A DNA stretch of 13,633 nt from GN02-872 sp963518665 (GTDB taxonomy: Bacteria; Patescibacteriota; Gracilibacteria; BD1-5; UBA6164). The notes beneath the pieces are model-generated. The model was not told where the DNA came from. It worked only from the letters and a program-made list of their open reading frames with translations, and did no database searches. The position numbers and the translations under genes were made by a program. Within the stretch, counting starts at the first letter, position 1. The number at the start of each line of letters is the position of its first letter. The DNA lies in the NCBI GenBank assembly GCA_963518665.1, contig CAUQKR010000028.1:1-13633 (forward strand). Reading direction: 5' to 3'. Below are positions 1 to 7,452 of the stretch, piece by piece.

Positions 1-80
1 AAATAAATAATGTTGAGGCTTATATTTGTTTTTGAGCTTTGGAAGCTTGGGAGAAGGTGAAAGAAGTAGAAGAAAGATAG
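1..80 (+). CDS. 3' end of an ORF, no start in window (partial)
   Basis: The frame starting at base 3 is open from the left edge and ends at TAG 78-80. It encodes a short acidic, Glu-rich tail (ending KVKEVEER) and contains one TGA that reads as Gly. There is no ATG, GTG or TTG start in this frame. If the two window ends are joined, the frame is continuous with the sequence after the TAG at 13600-13602. This piece would then be the C-terminal part of, or a readthrough extension of, the Gln/Asn-rich protein at 13312-13602. I cannot name a family. An alternative is that the window is a linear slice and the true start lies outside it. Confidence 0.5.
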
Positions 81-104
81 TTTATTATTTTTTAAAAAAG
101 GATT

Positions 105-323
105 ATGAATAAAGTATGATATAATAAATTGTTAAAATTTTTTTTAGATTGTAGTGAATTTAATACAAAAAAGAAAATTTCAAGAGCTAGAAATAGAGTA
201 AAGCTTGTCAAAGTTTTTGTGAATTGAAAATCTAAATGATATATAAAACTTGATAAACTAAATAGAAATCTTCATATAGAAGTAAAAAATAATAATGAAG
301 TAGATTTATTTTCTGATTATTAA
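105..323 (+). CDS. small basic hypothetical protein (72 aa)
   Basis: The start ATG is preceded by AAAAAAGGA four bases upstream, one of the few starts here with any Shine-Dalgarno resemblance. The gene ends with TAA. Three TGA codons read as Gly. The product is Lys/Arg-rich, especially at residues 22-46, with no membrane segment, so nucleic-acid binding is possible but unproven. It lies five bases upstream of the terS start and is probably co-transcribed with it. I do not recognise the family. It is invisible in a standard-code search because its fifth codon is TGA. Confidence 0.6.
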
Positions 324-327
324 AACG

Positions 328-726
328 ATGCCCAGATGAAAAAAAACAAGTAGTGAAAAAATAGCTGAAGTTGTAACAGAAAAGTTGAAAAAACCAGATA
401 GTAGTTTAAAGGATTTGTCAAAAAAAACAGGATTGAATAAGCAAACTGTTTCTGATATACTGAAAAAAGAATTACGAAAAGTTCTGACAAGTTCTGACTA
501 TAGTAAAAAACTTATAGAAGAAAATATACAAATAATAAATTTTAGTAGTAGAATTGTAAGGACTAAATTAGCAATGTTAACAGATAATATTGATGCAATA
601 GCTTTTTTAACATCTCAAGATATAAAAGCATTATCTTCAATTGCAGACACTTCCTTTAAGCAAAATCAATTACTAACTGGAAACAGTACAGAAAACAATG
701 AAATTAAAATTAAAATAGTAGAATAA
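328..726 (+). CDS. terS: small terminase subunit (TerS), putative
   Basis: The product is 132 aa. I start it at ATG 328 rather than further in, because codon 4 is TGA (Gly) and the frame is open from there. Residues 24-48 look like a helix-turn-helix (KDLSKKTGLNKQTVSDIL), as in the DNA-binding domain of many phage TerS proteins. The middle is helical and could be the oligomerisation region; the end is hydrophilic. Its stop TAA overlaps the terL ATG (TAATG), the usual terS-terL coupling. The call rests on the HTH, the size and this position. TerS recognises the packaging site and loads DNA onto TerL. A generic HTH regulator is the alternative, but the overlap with terL argues against it. Confidence 0.72.
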
Positions 727-2045
727 TGGAGATAAGAATTCCACATAATTATACACCTAGAGAATATCAAAAAAATCTTTGGAATTGCCTTGAAAAATGA
801 TATAAAAGAGCTATTGCTAAATGGCATAGAAGAGCCTGAAAAGATAAAACTCTTTTTAATCTTATAATCAAAGAAGCAATTAAAAATAAATGAGTGTATT
901 GGTATTTGTTCCCAACTTATGCACAAGCTAAAAAGGTTATATGGGACTGAATAGATAAAACTTGATTTAAGTTTTTAGATCATATTCCAAGAGAATTAGT
1001 TAAATCCCAAAATAAGACTGACTTAAGTATTGAGCTGATCAATTGAAGTCTTATACAACTTATTTGAACTGATAAGTTTGATAGTATAAGATGAGTAAGT
1101 TTGAAATGATGTGTTATTTCAGAATATGCATTTCAAAATCCTATAGTCTGGGATGTTATTCGTCCAATTCTAGCTGAAAGTGGTTGATGGGCTATTTTTA
1201 ATTCTACTCCTAACTGAAAGAACCATTTCTATGAATTATGGAAAATAGCTGAAAAAAATGAAAATTGGATGGTCGAAAGCTTGACTGTTGAAGACACAAA
1301 AGCAGTTCCTTTGGAAGTTATCAATGAAGATAGAAGAAGCTGAATGACCGAAGAAATGGTTAGGCAAGAATATTATTGTAGTTTTGATGTTTGAGCTATT
1401 GGAAATTATTATGGAGAACAGATAGAGCAGGCAAGAAATGAAAAAAGGATTTGAGAAGTTCCAATTAATAAATATGCAAAAGTAGATGTTTACATTGATA
1501 TTTGAGTAAATGACTCTTTTTCTCTCTGGTTCAAACAAGATGACTGACTTTTTTATAACTTCATAAGATATTTTGAGGATAATTGAAAAATTTTAGAATA
1601 TTATTTTTCATACATAGAAGATTTTTTAGAAGAAAAAAATTTAAGTCTTTGAAAAATATATGTTCCTCACGATGGAGATAATAAAGCTCATAGTTTTCTT
1701 GTTTCTGGTGAGACAATTCTTGATAGATTTAAAAAACATTTTTGAACTGAAAAAATAAAATTAATTGCAAGACCAAAAAGTGTTTTGGATGGAATAAACT
1801 CAGTGAGAAAAATTTTTCATAAAGTAAGAATAGATGAAGTTGAATGTAAGCAATGATTAAATTGTTTAGAAAATTACAAAAAGAAATATGATGAAGTGAA
1901 TAAGATTTTTCTTGATAAGCCACTTCATGATTGGGCTTCACACTGAGCTGATAGTTTTAGATATTTTGCCATTGTAGAAGGGAAAGATAAAAAAGAAACT
2001 AAAAAAATGAAGATTGTTTATACAAATTTTTCTGGTTATTTGTAA
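726..2045 (+). CDS. terL: terminase large subunit (TerL), packaging ATPase/nuclease
   Basis: The product is 439 aa, full length for TerL. The ATPase domain has Walker A WHRRAGKDKT at residues 33-42, with G38 encoded by TGA, and Walker B CVISEY with catalytic Glu at about residue 133. A motif III-like NSTPNGK follows. The C-terminal RNase H-like nuclease shows the expected acidic residues: D258 in YIDIGVND, D316 in PHDGDN and D409 in SHGADSFRY. About 21 TGA codons read as Gly, against 8-9 GGN. The gene overlaps the terS stop and ends just before a stem-loop terminator. It would form the pentameric motor at the portal that pumps and cuts DNA. Family assignment is firm. Confidence 0.95.
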
Positions 2046-2046
2046 G

Positions 2047-2076
2047 AGAGAGTTTTTTAGCTCTCTTTCTTTTTTT
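2047..2076 (+). terminator. intrinsic terminator after terL
   Basis: AGAGAG (2047-2052) pairs with CTCTCT (2061-2066) across an 8-base loop and is followed by a T-rich run to 2076. It begins two bases after the terL stop. It would separate the packaging transcript from the capsid transcript. Confidence 0.75.
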
Positions 2077-2106
2077 GTTGTAAAAAATTCTTAAAAATAG
2101 CTAAAA

Positions 2107-2135
2107 GTCCCCTTATATGGGGACCTCTTTTTTTT
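2107..2135 (+). terminator. second stem-loop with T tract, upstream of scaffold gene
   Basis: GTCCCC (2107-2112) pairs with GGGGAC (2119-2124) around the loop TTATAT, followed by T8 at 2128-2135. It lies 84 bases before the scaffold ATG. The stem-loop at 11617-11634 shares the string TATATGGGGAC with it and also stands in front of a structural gene, so it may be a leader element rather than only a back-up terminator for terL. Confidence 0.65.
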
Positions 2136-2208
2136 GTATTTTTTAGCTTGAAATATAGAATATTATATGAAGTTTGGTTAGACTTTTTAATATGTAACTA
2201 TAAAAAAT

Positions 2209-2682
2209 ATGAGTAGAGAACAGTATGAGGATTATACTTTCGAAGAACTTTTAAACAAAGTTGAAGAGCTTGAATGAACTGTAGTTGAATACAAAAAAGA
2301 AGCTAGAAACACAAAAAAAGAAAGTACTTCTACAATCGAAAGCTTGCAAGCGGAACTAGATGCTCTGAAAAAATCAAATTCTGAAAAAGAACAAAAAGAT
2401 TTTTTGGAGTGAAAAAATATCTCTCCTGAGGAAAGAAAGCTTTATGAAGATAAAATAGCAAAATGATATGATAAAGAAGATGCATATTTTTTGGCTACAA
2501 AAGAAAGTAAAAATCTTTCTGATAATCAAGAGAATATTTCAAAAAATAATTTACCTGGTGATGATTTTAATATCTGAGCTAGGGAGATAAAAATGTCAGA
2601 TTTAGCAAATTTGTCTCAAGAGAATTATAACTCTGTTATGACTAGAGTTGATGCTGGAGAGATGAAAGTTATATCTGATTAG
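2209..2682 (+). CDS. capsid scaffolding-like protein (157 aa)
   Basis: The product is strongly charged and helical. A predicted coiled coil covers about residues 10-75, rich in Glu and Lys with leucine spacing (FEELLNKVEELEG, IESLQAELDALKK). A short hydrophilic C-terminal part follows. There is no enzyme motif. Four TGA codons read as Gly and the stop is TAG. It sits directly upstream of the major capsid gene, 28 bases away, where tailed phages place the scaffold that guides capsid assembly and is then removed. I infer the role from position and composition; sequence alone does not prove it. Confidence 0.65.
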
Positions 2683-2710
2683 AATTTTTTACAATATAAC
2701 ATAAAGAAAA

Positions 2711-3553
2711 ATGCCAAATACAATTAACACTGAGGCTATTGCCAAAATATTGCAAAGAGAATATGAAAGACCTCTTACTAGAGATTATGTAGTTTTACCT
2801 TTTGCTAACAGAAAATATGAATGAGAATTAGCTCAAAAATGAGACACTGTAAGAGTTCCTTTTGTAAGACTTGGATGAGGATGGAATAAAAATGTAACTG
2901 ACTCAAATAGAGATATTCCAGACTCAAATCTAGAAATCTGAACTCATTCTATGGTTATTAACCAATATTATGATATAAGATTTAAAATTTCTGATCAACA
3001 AATTTCTTTACTTTGAAAAGATTTATGAACTCAACAAGAAGTAGTTAGACAAATAAAAAATTTAGCAAAAAAAGAACAAGAAGATTATTTTATAAATAAA
3101 ATTCTGACTGAAAGCACAATTCCTGCAAAAAATAAAGTAACTGCTGCTACTTTTAACTCAGCTTCTGCTTATGCTGAAATTGAAAGAATTGCTGTTATAT
3201 TGGATGAACAAAATGTACCAAATGAACAAAGAGTACTTTTTGTGTCACCTAAAACTGCCTCTATAATCAGACAATCAAAATTTTTTGATGGGCTTGAGGC
3301 TGGTTATGTAAAAAGAAGTGCTGGTGAAATTTGAAAAATTGCTGGAATTACAATTATCAAAACAAATGCTGTAAATGATAAAACGATTTTAGCTTATCAA
3401 GATAAAGCTGCAAATTTTGTAGAAAAATTAAATTTTATAAAAATTAAAGAAGCTGACTCTGGTAATTATTATAACATTTTAGGTGGTTTATTCTTTGATG
3501 CTTGAATTTTTGGGGAAGCTACCAAAAAAGTTGTTGTTTACACTATGGCTTAA
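2711..3553 (+). CDS. major capsid protein, HK97-fold (P22 coat-like)
   Basis: The product is 280 aa. It begins MPNTINTEAIAKILQREYER, then VVLPFANRKYEGELAQKGDT followed by VRVP. This opening, with an early 'leave-the-plate' segment followed by a GDTVRVP strand, is typical of P22 coat-like and related capsid proteins. A long helical stretch follows (residues ~95-140), then FVSPKTASIIRQS and a C-terminal GEIGKIAGITIIKTN segment that resembles the 'G.i.G..i..s..' strand of these families. Eight TGA codons read as Gly. The gene follows the scaffold-like gene and precedes a stem-loop, so it could be transcribed at high level. It would form the icosahedral shell. The exact family needs a profile search. 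Confidence 0.85.
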
Positions 3554-3572
3554 TAGCTATTTAGAAAAAATT

Positions 3573-3601
3573 AAAGGTTAAGCTTAAAAAACTTAACCTT
3601 T
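3573..3601 (+). terminator. stem-loop after capsid gene
   Basis: AAAGGTTAAG (3573-3582) pairs perfectly with CTTAACCTTT (3592-3601) across a 9-base loop. The following T run is short (TTTTTAT). It probably gives partial termination that lowers expression of downstream genes relative to capsid, or stabilises the capsid mRNA 3' end. Confidence 0.65.
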
Positions 3602-3632
3602 TTATAAATTTAATTTAATAATAAAAAAGATT

Positions 3633-3839
3633 ATGGCAATGGAAAAAGATGAAAAACAAATGAAAGTTTATTTATGAGAAGCAAATATGGCTTTAATTTG
3701 ACAAGATAATTTATATCTAAATGAGGATTGAATTATAGAAGTTGAAGCTGGAAGTTCTGAAGAAAATCTATGTAAAGATTATGAGTTGAAAGATTTAGAA
3801 ATGCTTTATAAAAAATATTTTTTAAAAGAAGAAGTTTAA
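3633..3839 (+). CDS. small hypothetical structural-region protein (68 aa)
   Basis: This is an acidic 68-residue protein with three TGA-encoded glycines; the first is at codon 15, so the standard code gives only a stub. MAM at the N terminus offers two possible starts (3633 or 3639). I chose the first because of the A-rich leader directly before it. It has a KVYLGEANMALIG strand-like start and an acidic middle. It lies between the capsid and fibre genes, a place where phages keep head-completion, decoration or tail accessory proteins. I recognise no family. Confidence 0.6.
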
Positions 3840-3857
3840 TTTTTAAAAAAATAAATA

Positions 3858-5069
3858 ATGACAAGATGGAGTGATTATGAAAAAGCCTCTGAAGTAAGAG
3901 AAAATGATGAGCTTTTAATCAATTCTGGTTGAGTTGTTAAAAGGTTTGATGTTGCAGTTTTTAAGTGAGAAAAAGGTGAAAAATGAGAAACAGGAGCAGA
4001 AGGTCCAAGATGACCACAAGGTGAAAAATGAGAAAAGCTTTTATATTCTGATTTAACCTCTGAAGAAAAACTGGAGCTAAAATGAGAAAGATGAGAGCAA
4101 TGAATTCAATGAGTTCCAGGACCAGAAGGTCCAAAATGACCACAAGGTGAAAGGGGACCAGAAGGCCCAAGAGGAGTGCCAGGGGAAAGATGAGAAGCTT
4201 GACCTAAATGAGAGAAAGGTGAGAAGTGAGAAAAATGAGAAACTGGACCAGCTGGCTCTGGAACTGGTGATTTGCTTTCTAAAAATAATTTATCTGATTT
4301 AGCTGATAAGGTTCTATCTAGAGTAAATTTAGAAGTTTACTCAAAAGCTGAAGTTGATGGGAAAATTCCAACTTTGCCTGATTTGTCACCTTTTTTACAA
4401 AAAACAGAGTTTCAAAATGAGAAAAATATTTTACAAAATAATTTTAATAAAAAATTTTCTGATTTACCAAATTTTTGAACTTTTGTTTTAAAAGAGGCTT
4501 GAAAATGATTATCTAGTAATGATTTTACAAATGAAGATAAAAATAATTTGTCTCAAATAGCACAAGGTTTGCCATCTTTTGCTTCTAGAATTTGAACTCT
4601 AGAGAAAAATTTTTGAACTCAAAAAAATCTAATTGATACTATTCCTGAAACTTATGTAAATAAAAGTGATTTTGCTAGACTTGATAATAAATTTTTGAAA
4701 AAAAGTGATTTTGATAGTAGAATTTCAAATTTTTCTACTTGATTTAAATTGATTTTTGACTCTGGAAATCTGACTTGATATAATGGATATTGAAGCCAAA
4801 GTTATACAGTTATACATAATTTAGGTTTAAAAAAAGAAGATTTTTTAGCTTGAAAATATGATATTTATATAGCTTTAAATCATAATTATAATTGATTTAA
4901 TTTAAAAAGATTATTTTGATGAAGTTGACAAACTAATATAAGATGGGATGATAATTTTCAAGATACAAATAATGTAGAATTTTTTATAAATTCAAATAAA
5001 ATCAGATTTTATTTGAATTTTGTTAATGATTATACAATTAAAAGACTTTTAATTTTTAAATTATACTAA
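3858..5069 (+). CDS. collagen-like tail fibre protein (403 aa)
   Basis: Residues 1-36 are a short head region. Residues 37 to about 137 form Gly-X-Y collagen repeats, interrupted at about residues 60-75 by a LTSEEKLEL linker. Of 28 in-register glycines, 14 are TGA. The pattern is meaningless in the standard code and perfect with UGA as Gly. Then come NLSDLADK, a YSKAEVDGKI element common in phage fibres, GKGLSSNDFTNEDKNNLS (also fibre-like), two KSDF repeats near the middle, and a globular C-terminal domain from about residue 295 that is rich in aromatic residues and Asn. Collagen stretches trimerise and space the receptor-binding tip away from the tail. The C-terminal domain is the likely host-binding part. 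Confidence 0.88.
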
Positions 5070-5070
5070 A

Positions 5071-5448
5071 ATGGAAAATATAGAGATTTTAAAACAAAAA
5101 TTTATTCCGATTTTTTCTCACATAATAGATAGTTGTTTTGATGAAGAATATAAATGAAGTATAGCAAGATGACTATGAATGCCTGAAAAAGTGAGACAAA
5201 GACAAACAAGGCAAGAAATATATGAAAATCCTGAAACAAAACAACAAGAAACAATGGAAGTTATAGAATTTGTAGAAGTGGAAAATAAAGCTCCAAAATG
5301 TGAATATATAGCTGAAAAGTATATAGAAGTTTTGGTTTCTTTAACAATAGAAGCAATCAAAAAAGATTTTTCTGAAAATAAGGTAGCAACAAAAATAGAA
5401 GAAGCTATTTCAAAAATAGATTATTCAGTTTTAAATAATAACAAATAA
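5071..5448 (+). CDS. hypothetical protein downstream of fibre (125 aa)
   Basis: The ATG follows the fibre stop by one base (TAAAATG), so the two are tightly coupled. I start at 5071, not at the internal ATG at 5179. The N terminus is hydrophobic-helical (IEILKQKFIPIFSHIIDSCF), then KGSIARGLGMPEKVRQRQTR containing three TGA glycines, then an acidic middle and a helical end. There is no enzyme motif and no clear membrane segment. Because of the coupling, it might be a fibre assembly or anchoring factor. That is only inference from position. Confidence 0.65.
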
Positions 5449-5454
5449 TAAAAA

Positions 5455-5694
5455 ATGACAACAGAAATAAGAAATACAAAATTTATAGTGAGTATATCCA
5501 CAATAGTCAGTTTAGTGATTGCTACCTGGTACTGAGCCATGTTCTACAGCTGAATTGATAAAAGGCTTACACTACTAGAACAAAGACAAGAAAGAAAAGC
5601 TGAAAAAGAAGATTTAAAAATAATTGAAGTCAAATTGACTAGTATTGATACAACACTCTTAGAACTTAAAAAGGAATTAAAATGAGAAAAGTAG
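5455..5694 (+). CDS. membrane protein with coiled coil, holin- or spanin-like (79 aa)
   Basis: Residues 10-30 form one hydrophobic membrane segment (FIVSISTIVSLVIATWYGAM). From about residue 36 to the end the protein is a charged heptad-like helix (LTLLEQRQERKAEKEDLK, then ITSIDTTLLELKKEL-like spacing). This single-span plus coiled-coil layout is common in small phage lysis-region proteins. It stops at TAG, 13 bases inside the next gene. Its second-last glycine is the TGA that lies inside the next gene's ATGA. It forms a cassette with the phospholipase-like and peptidase genes. A role in lysis (holin or spanin-like) fits the position but is not shown by any signature residue. Confidence 0.6.
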
Positions 5695-6068
5695 AGTTGA
5701 GAACGATAGAAAAAATCTCCAGATATTCTGATGAAGAAATAAGGCAGTGAAAAGAAAAAGGTTACATCAATTGATGTGGGTGAAAATGATGAGTTAATTT
5801 TTCAAAAATAATTGATTTACTTTTTAAAAATTTTGAAAAATTTGCTTGAGAAAAAATACAAAATCTTTGGACTGATATAGAAAGGCTTTGTGCTGAGCAC
5901 GACCTGGATTATGAATACCAAAAGTGATTTTTCAAATCAAATTATATTTTTGCTAAATGAGTAAAAAATTTGATAAAATCCTGGACTTCTGCATCTGAAA
6001 GATTTATAATTTTTTTGATAATATTTTTCCTTTTAAATAGATTTTGAAAAAAATTTTATAAAAAATAA
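5682..6068 (+). CDS. phospholipase A2-like protein with C-terminal membrane anchor (128 aa)
   Basis: With TGA as Gly, residues 31-37 read GCGGKGG, like the calcium loop of phospholipase A2. Residues 70-77 read CAEHDLDY, matching the C-x-x-H-D-x-x-Y active-site helix: catalytic His73, metal ligand Asp74, Tyr77. About ten residues later SNYIF (86-90) lies where related proteins usually have A-D-x-x-F, so the second Asp seems to be Asn87. Residues 107-120 are a membrane segment, followed by a basic tail. PLA2-like domains hydrolyse phospholipids; parvoviruses use one to cross membranes. Here it sits between a membrane protein and a peptidase gene, suggesting lysis or membrane penetration during entry. 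Three of the loop glycines are TGA, so standard annotation would miss it entirely. Confidence 0.62.
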
Positions 6069-6093
6069 ATTTTAATTTTTAAATAAAAAAAAT

Positions 6094-6975
6094 ATGACAA
6101 ATTTAGATTTTGAATTAGAGTATTCTTGACTAAAAATATGAGAAGAAAACTATGCTTCTTCTGATTATGCATTAAGTGAGAGTATTTTTGTAAATGATTT
6201 TTTGAGTGATAGACTGAAAAATATTACACCAGACAAATCAGTATATGAATATGATCAGTCAGCACAATATAGAACAAGAAATGCCTGTACTTTGTATATG
6301 TGAATAAAAATGGTTTCAGATTTGTGGGATTATCAATTTTCTATTAAAGAAATTTTAGAAATCTGTGATCTGGCTGAAAAAGAATATTGATGGAGTGAAA
6401 AAGACGGAAACTGGCTATACAAAAGTATTGATTGTGTTAGAAATTATTGGAATAAAAAATATCCAGAAAAAGAAATTGTTAGTTTTACTTTTTCTTTAAA
6501 TTCAAAAGAATTTGAAATTTTAAAAAATAGTTGAAAAACTCTTTGAGTTTGATATTCTACTTCTGTTTGATATTTCAATGACTCACAAGATAACTGAAAT
6601 ATAGACCACAACTCTTTTGCTTCTGAAAGAAAAACAGGTTGACATGCAGTTTGTTTCAATAACTGAAAAATAATCGATAATTATTATTGAAAGAAAAAAT
6701 ACAATAAATATACAAATGAAAAAATAGTTGATTTAAGCAAAGAATGAACTTTTTTTAGAAATTGATATGTATTTTTTAAAAAAGAAGAAATTTTATCAAA
6801 AATAAATTTAAAAAATGCAAAAATTGCATATAAATTATGACTTTGGAATTGACAAAATGCAAAAAATTCTATGAGTAGAGAAGAGGTGATGGCAGTTTTT
6901 GTAAACTGAATTAAAAAAATTTTTGCTAAAGAATTAACAATTGAAAAAATTGAAGAAATAGAAAAAGAGCTGTAA
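6094..6975 (+). CDS. papain-like cysteine peptidase, putative (293 aa)
   Basis: The N-terminal two thirds carry papain-like signatures: QYRTRNACTLYMGIKMV with candidate catalytic Cys65 and an oxyanion Gln58 shortly before; GGHAVCFNNGK with His184 followed by hydrophobic residues; then DNYYG with Asn196, in the order Cys-His-Asn. The C-terminal end has LWNGQNAKNSMSREEVMAVF, with Trp251 and MSREEV at 260-265. This resembles the short 'WNG...TREEVA' segment found at the end of many phage lysins and SLH-type wall-binding repeats. Many glycines are TGA. The product could be an endolysin, an entry peptidase on the tail, or a protease. It is the last gene of the rightward block and ends within a terminator stem-loop. 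Confidence 0.65.
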
Positions 6976-6985
6976 GGCTCTTTTT
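6962..6985. terminator. bidirectional terminator between peptidase and RHH genes
   Basis: AAAAAGAGC (6962-6970) pairs with GCTCTTTTT (6977-6985) across a 6-base loop that contains the TAA stop of the peptidase gene. It has T runs on both strands and serves two convergent genes. Confidence 0.85.
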
Positions 6986-6989
6986 TATG

Positions 6990-7172
6990 TTATATAGGTT
7001 TTCACACCTTAAATTCTTGTTGAACAATTCCTTGTCTTCTTAATTCTGCTTCTACTAATGATTGTATCAATGCAGAATAAGTTTTTAAATTATAGATATT
7101 TTGTAATATATCTAATTTATCTTTAAATCACTCTTCTCTGATAGTAATATTTACTCTATTCTCTTCTCACAT
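6990..7172 (-). CDS. ribbon-helix-helix DNA-binding protein (60 aa)
   Basis: Reading the minus strand gives MGEENRVNITIREEGF, then helices LDILQNIYNLKTYSALIQS and LVEAELRRQG. An N-terminal basic/hydrophobic strand followed by two helices with Y-S-A-L-I-x-x-L-V-x-A matches the CopG/Arc/MetJ ribbon-helix-helix fold, which binds DNA as a dimer through the strand (here VNITI). Its second codon is TGA. A promoter-like TTGATA-N16-TATAAT lies upstream and a 10-bp-arm palindrome lies between it and the gene, so self-repression is likely. The divergent promoter towards the integrase genes is also nearby; this protein is the best candidate for the lysogeny switch. An antitoxin is an alternative, but I see no toxin partner. 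Confidence 0.72.
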
Positions 7173-7197
7173 ATTTTTTTTATTAAAATCTAAATAT

Positions 7198-7218
7198 TTG
7201 TATAAAATTTTTATACAA
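7198..7218. promoter_or_regulatory. 21-bp palindrome, candidate operator of the RHH gene
   Basis: Perfect inverted repeat: TTGTATAAAA at 7198-7207, one central T, TTTTATACAA at 7209-7218. It lies between the minus-strand promoter and the RHH start, within the likely leader. A dimeric RHH protein binding here would block its own transcription. The base pairs are seen directly; the role is inferred. Confidence 0.5.
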
Positions 7219-7230
7219 TTTTGCATAAAT

Positions 7231-7258
7231 ATTATAATAATTTTTTAAAAAATATCAA
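7231..7258 (-). promoter_or_regulatory. promoter of the RHH gene
   Basis: On the minus strand, TTGATA (7258-7253), a 16-base spacer and TATAAT (7236-7231) match sigma-70 boxes at 5/6 and 6/6. It faces the RHH gene about 60 bases downstream. AT-rich sequence gives some chance matches. Confidence 0.5.
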
Positions 7259-7262
7259 ATTT

Positions 7263-7293
7263 AATAAGTCATTTTAATATTTTTTGACTTATT
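7263..7293. repeat. 9-bp inverted repeat, possible operator or recombination core
   Basis: AATAAGTCA (7263-7271) and TGACTTATT (7285-7293) are exact inverted copies with 13 bases between. The site lies in the control region upstream of the integrase operon. It could be an operator, a weak hairpin, or the arms of a tyrosine-recombinase core site. The sequence does not decide between these. Confidence 0.45.
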
Positions 7294-7389
7294 TTTTATA
7301 TTTTTGTTTTAGCTTAATAGACGTCAAAAGTAGATGTTTTAAAGTTATTTTTAGATATTTTGACTAAAAAAGATTTGACTTTGACGTCA
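7283..7389. repeat. cluster of TTTGAC half-sites in the control region
   Basis: TTTGAC occurs on the plus strand at 7283, 7359, 7374 and 7380, and its inverse GTCAAA at 7323. GACGTCAAA (7320-7328) and TTTGACGTC (7380-7388) form a 9-bp inverted pair 51 bases apart, each holding the 6-bp palindrome GACGTC. Two copies overlap the -35 box and spacer of the rightward promoter, as a repressor or activator site would. Integrase arm sites or origin repeats are alternatives. Confidence 0.5.
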
Positions 7390-7402
7390 TTTTGAATATA
7401 AT
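7375..7402 (+). promoter_or_regulatory. promoter of the 128-aa gene / integrase operon
   Basis: TTGACT (7375-7380), a 16-base spacer and TATAAT (7397-7402) form a near-consensus sigma-70 promoter about 50 bases before the ATG at 7453. The spacer contains TTGACGTCA, part of the half-site cluster, so this promoter is probably controlled by a protein binding there. Confidence 0.65.
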
Positions 7403-7452
7403 ATCTGTATAACATAAAACAAACAAAAAATTATTTTTTAATTATAAAAATT

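Noticed and set aside
726..2045. A decayed terminase pseudogene with many stops
   Set aside because: All 'stops' are TGA at positions fitting glycine, with no frameshift and with catalytic residues intact; this is recoding, not decay.
3961..4170. Minus-strand ORF of 69 codons opposite the collagen repeats
   Set aside because: It is the antisense of a Gly-X-Y repeat and reads as a repetitive hydrophobic string; the plus strand explains the pattern.
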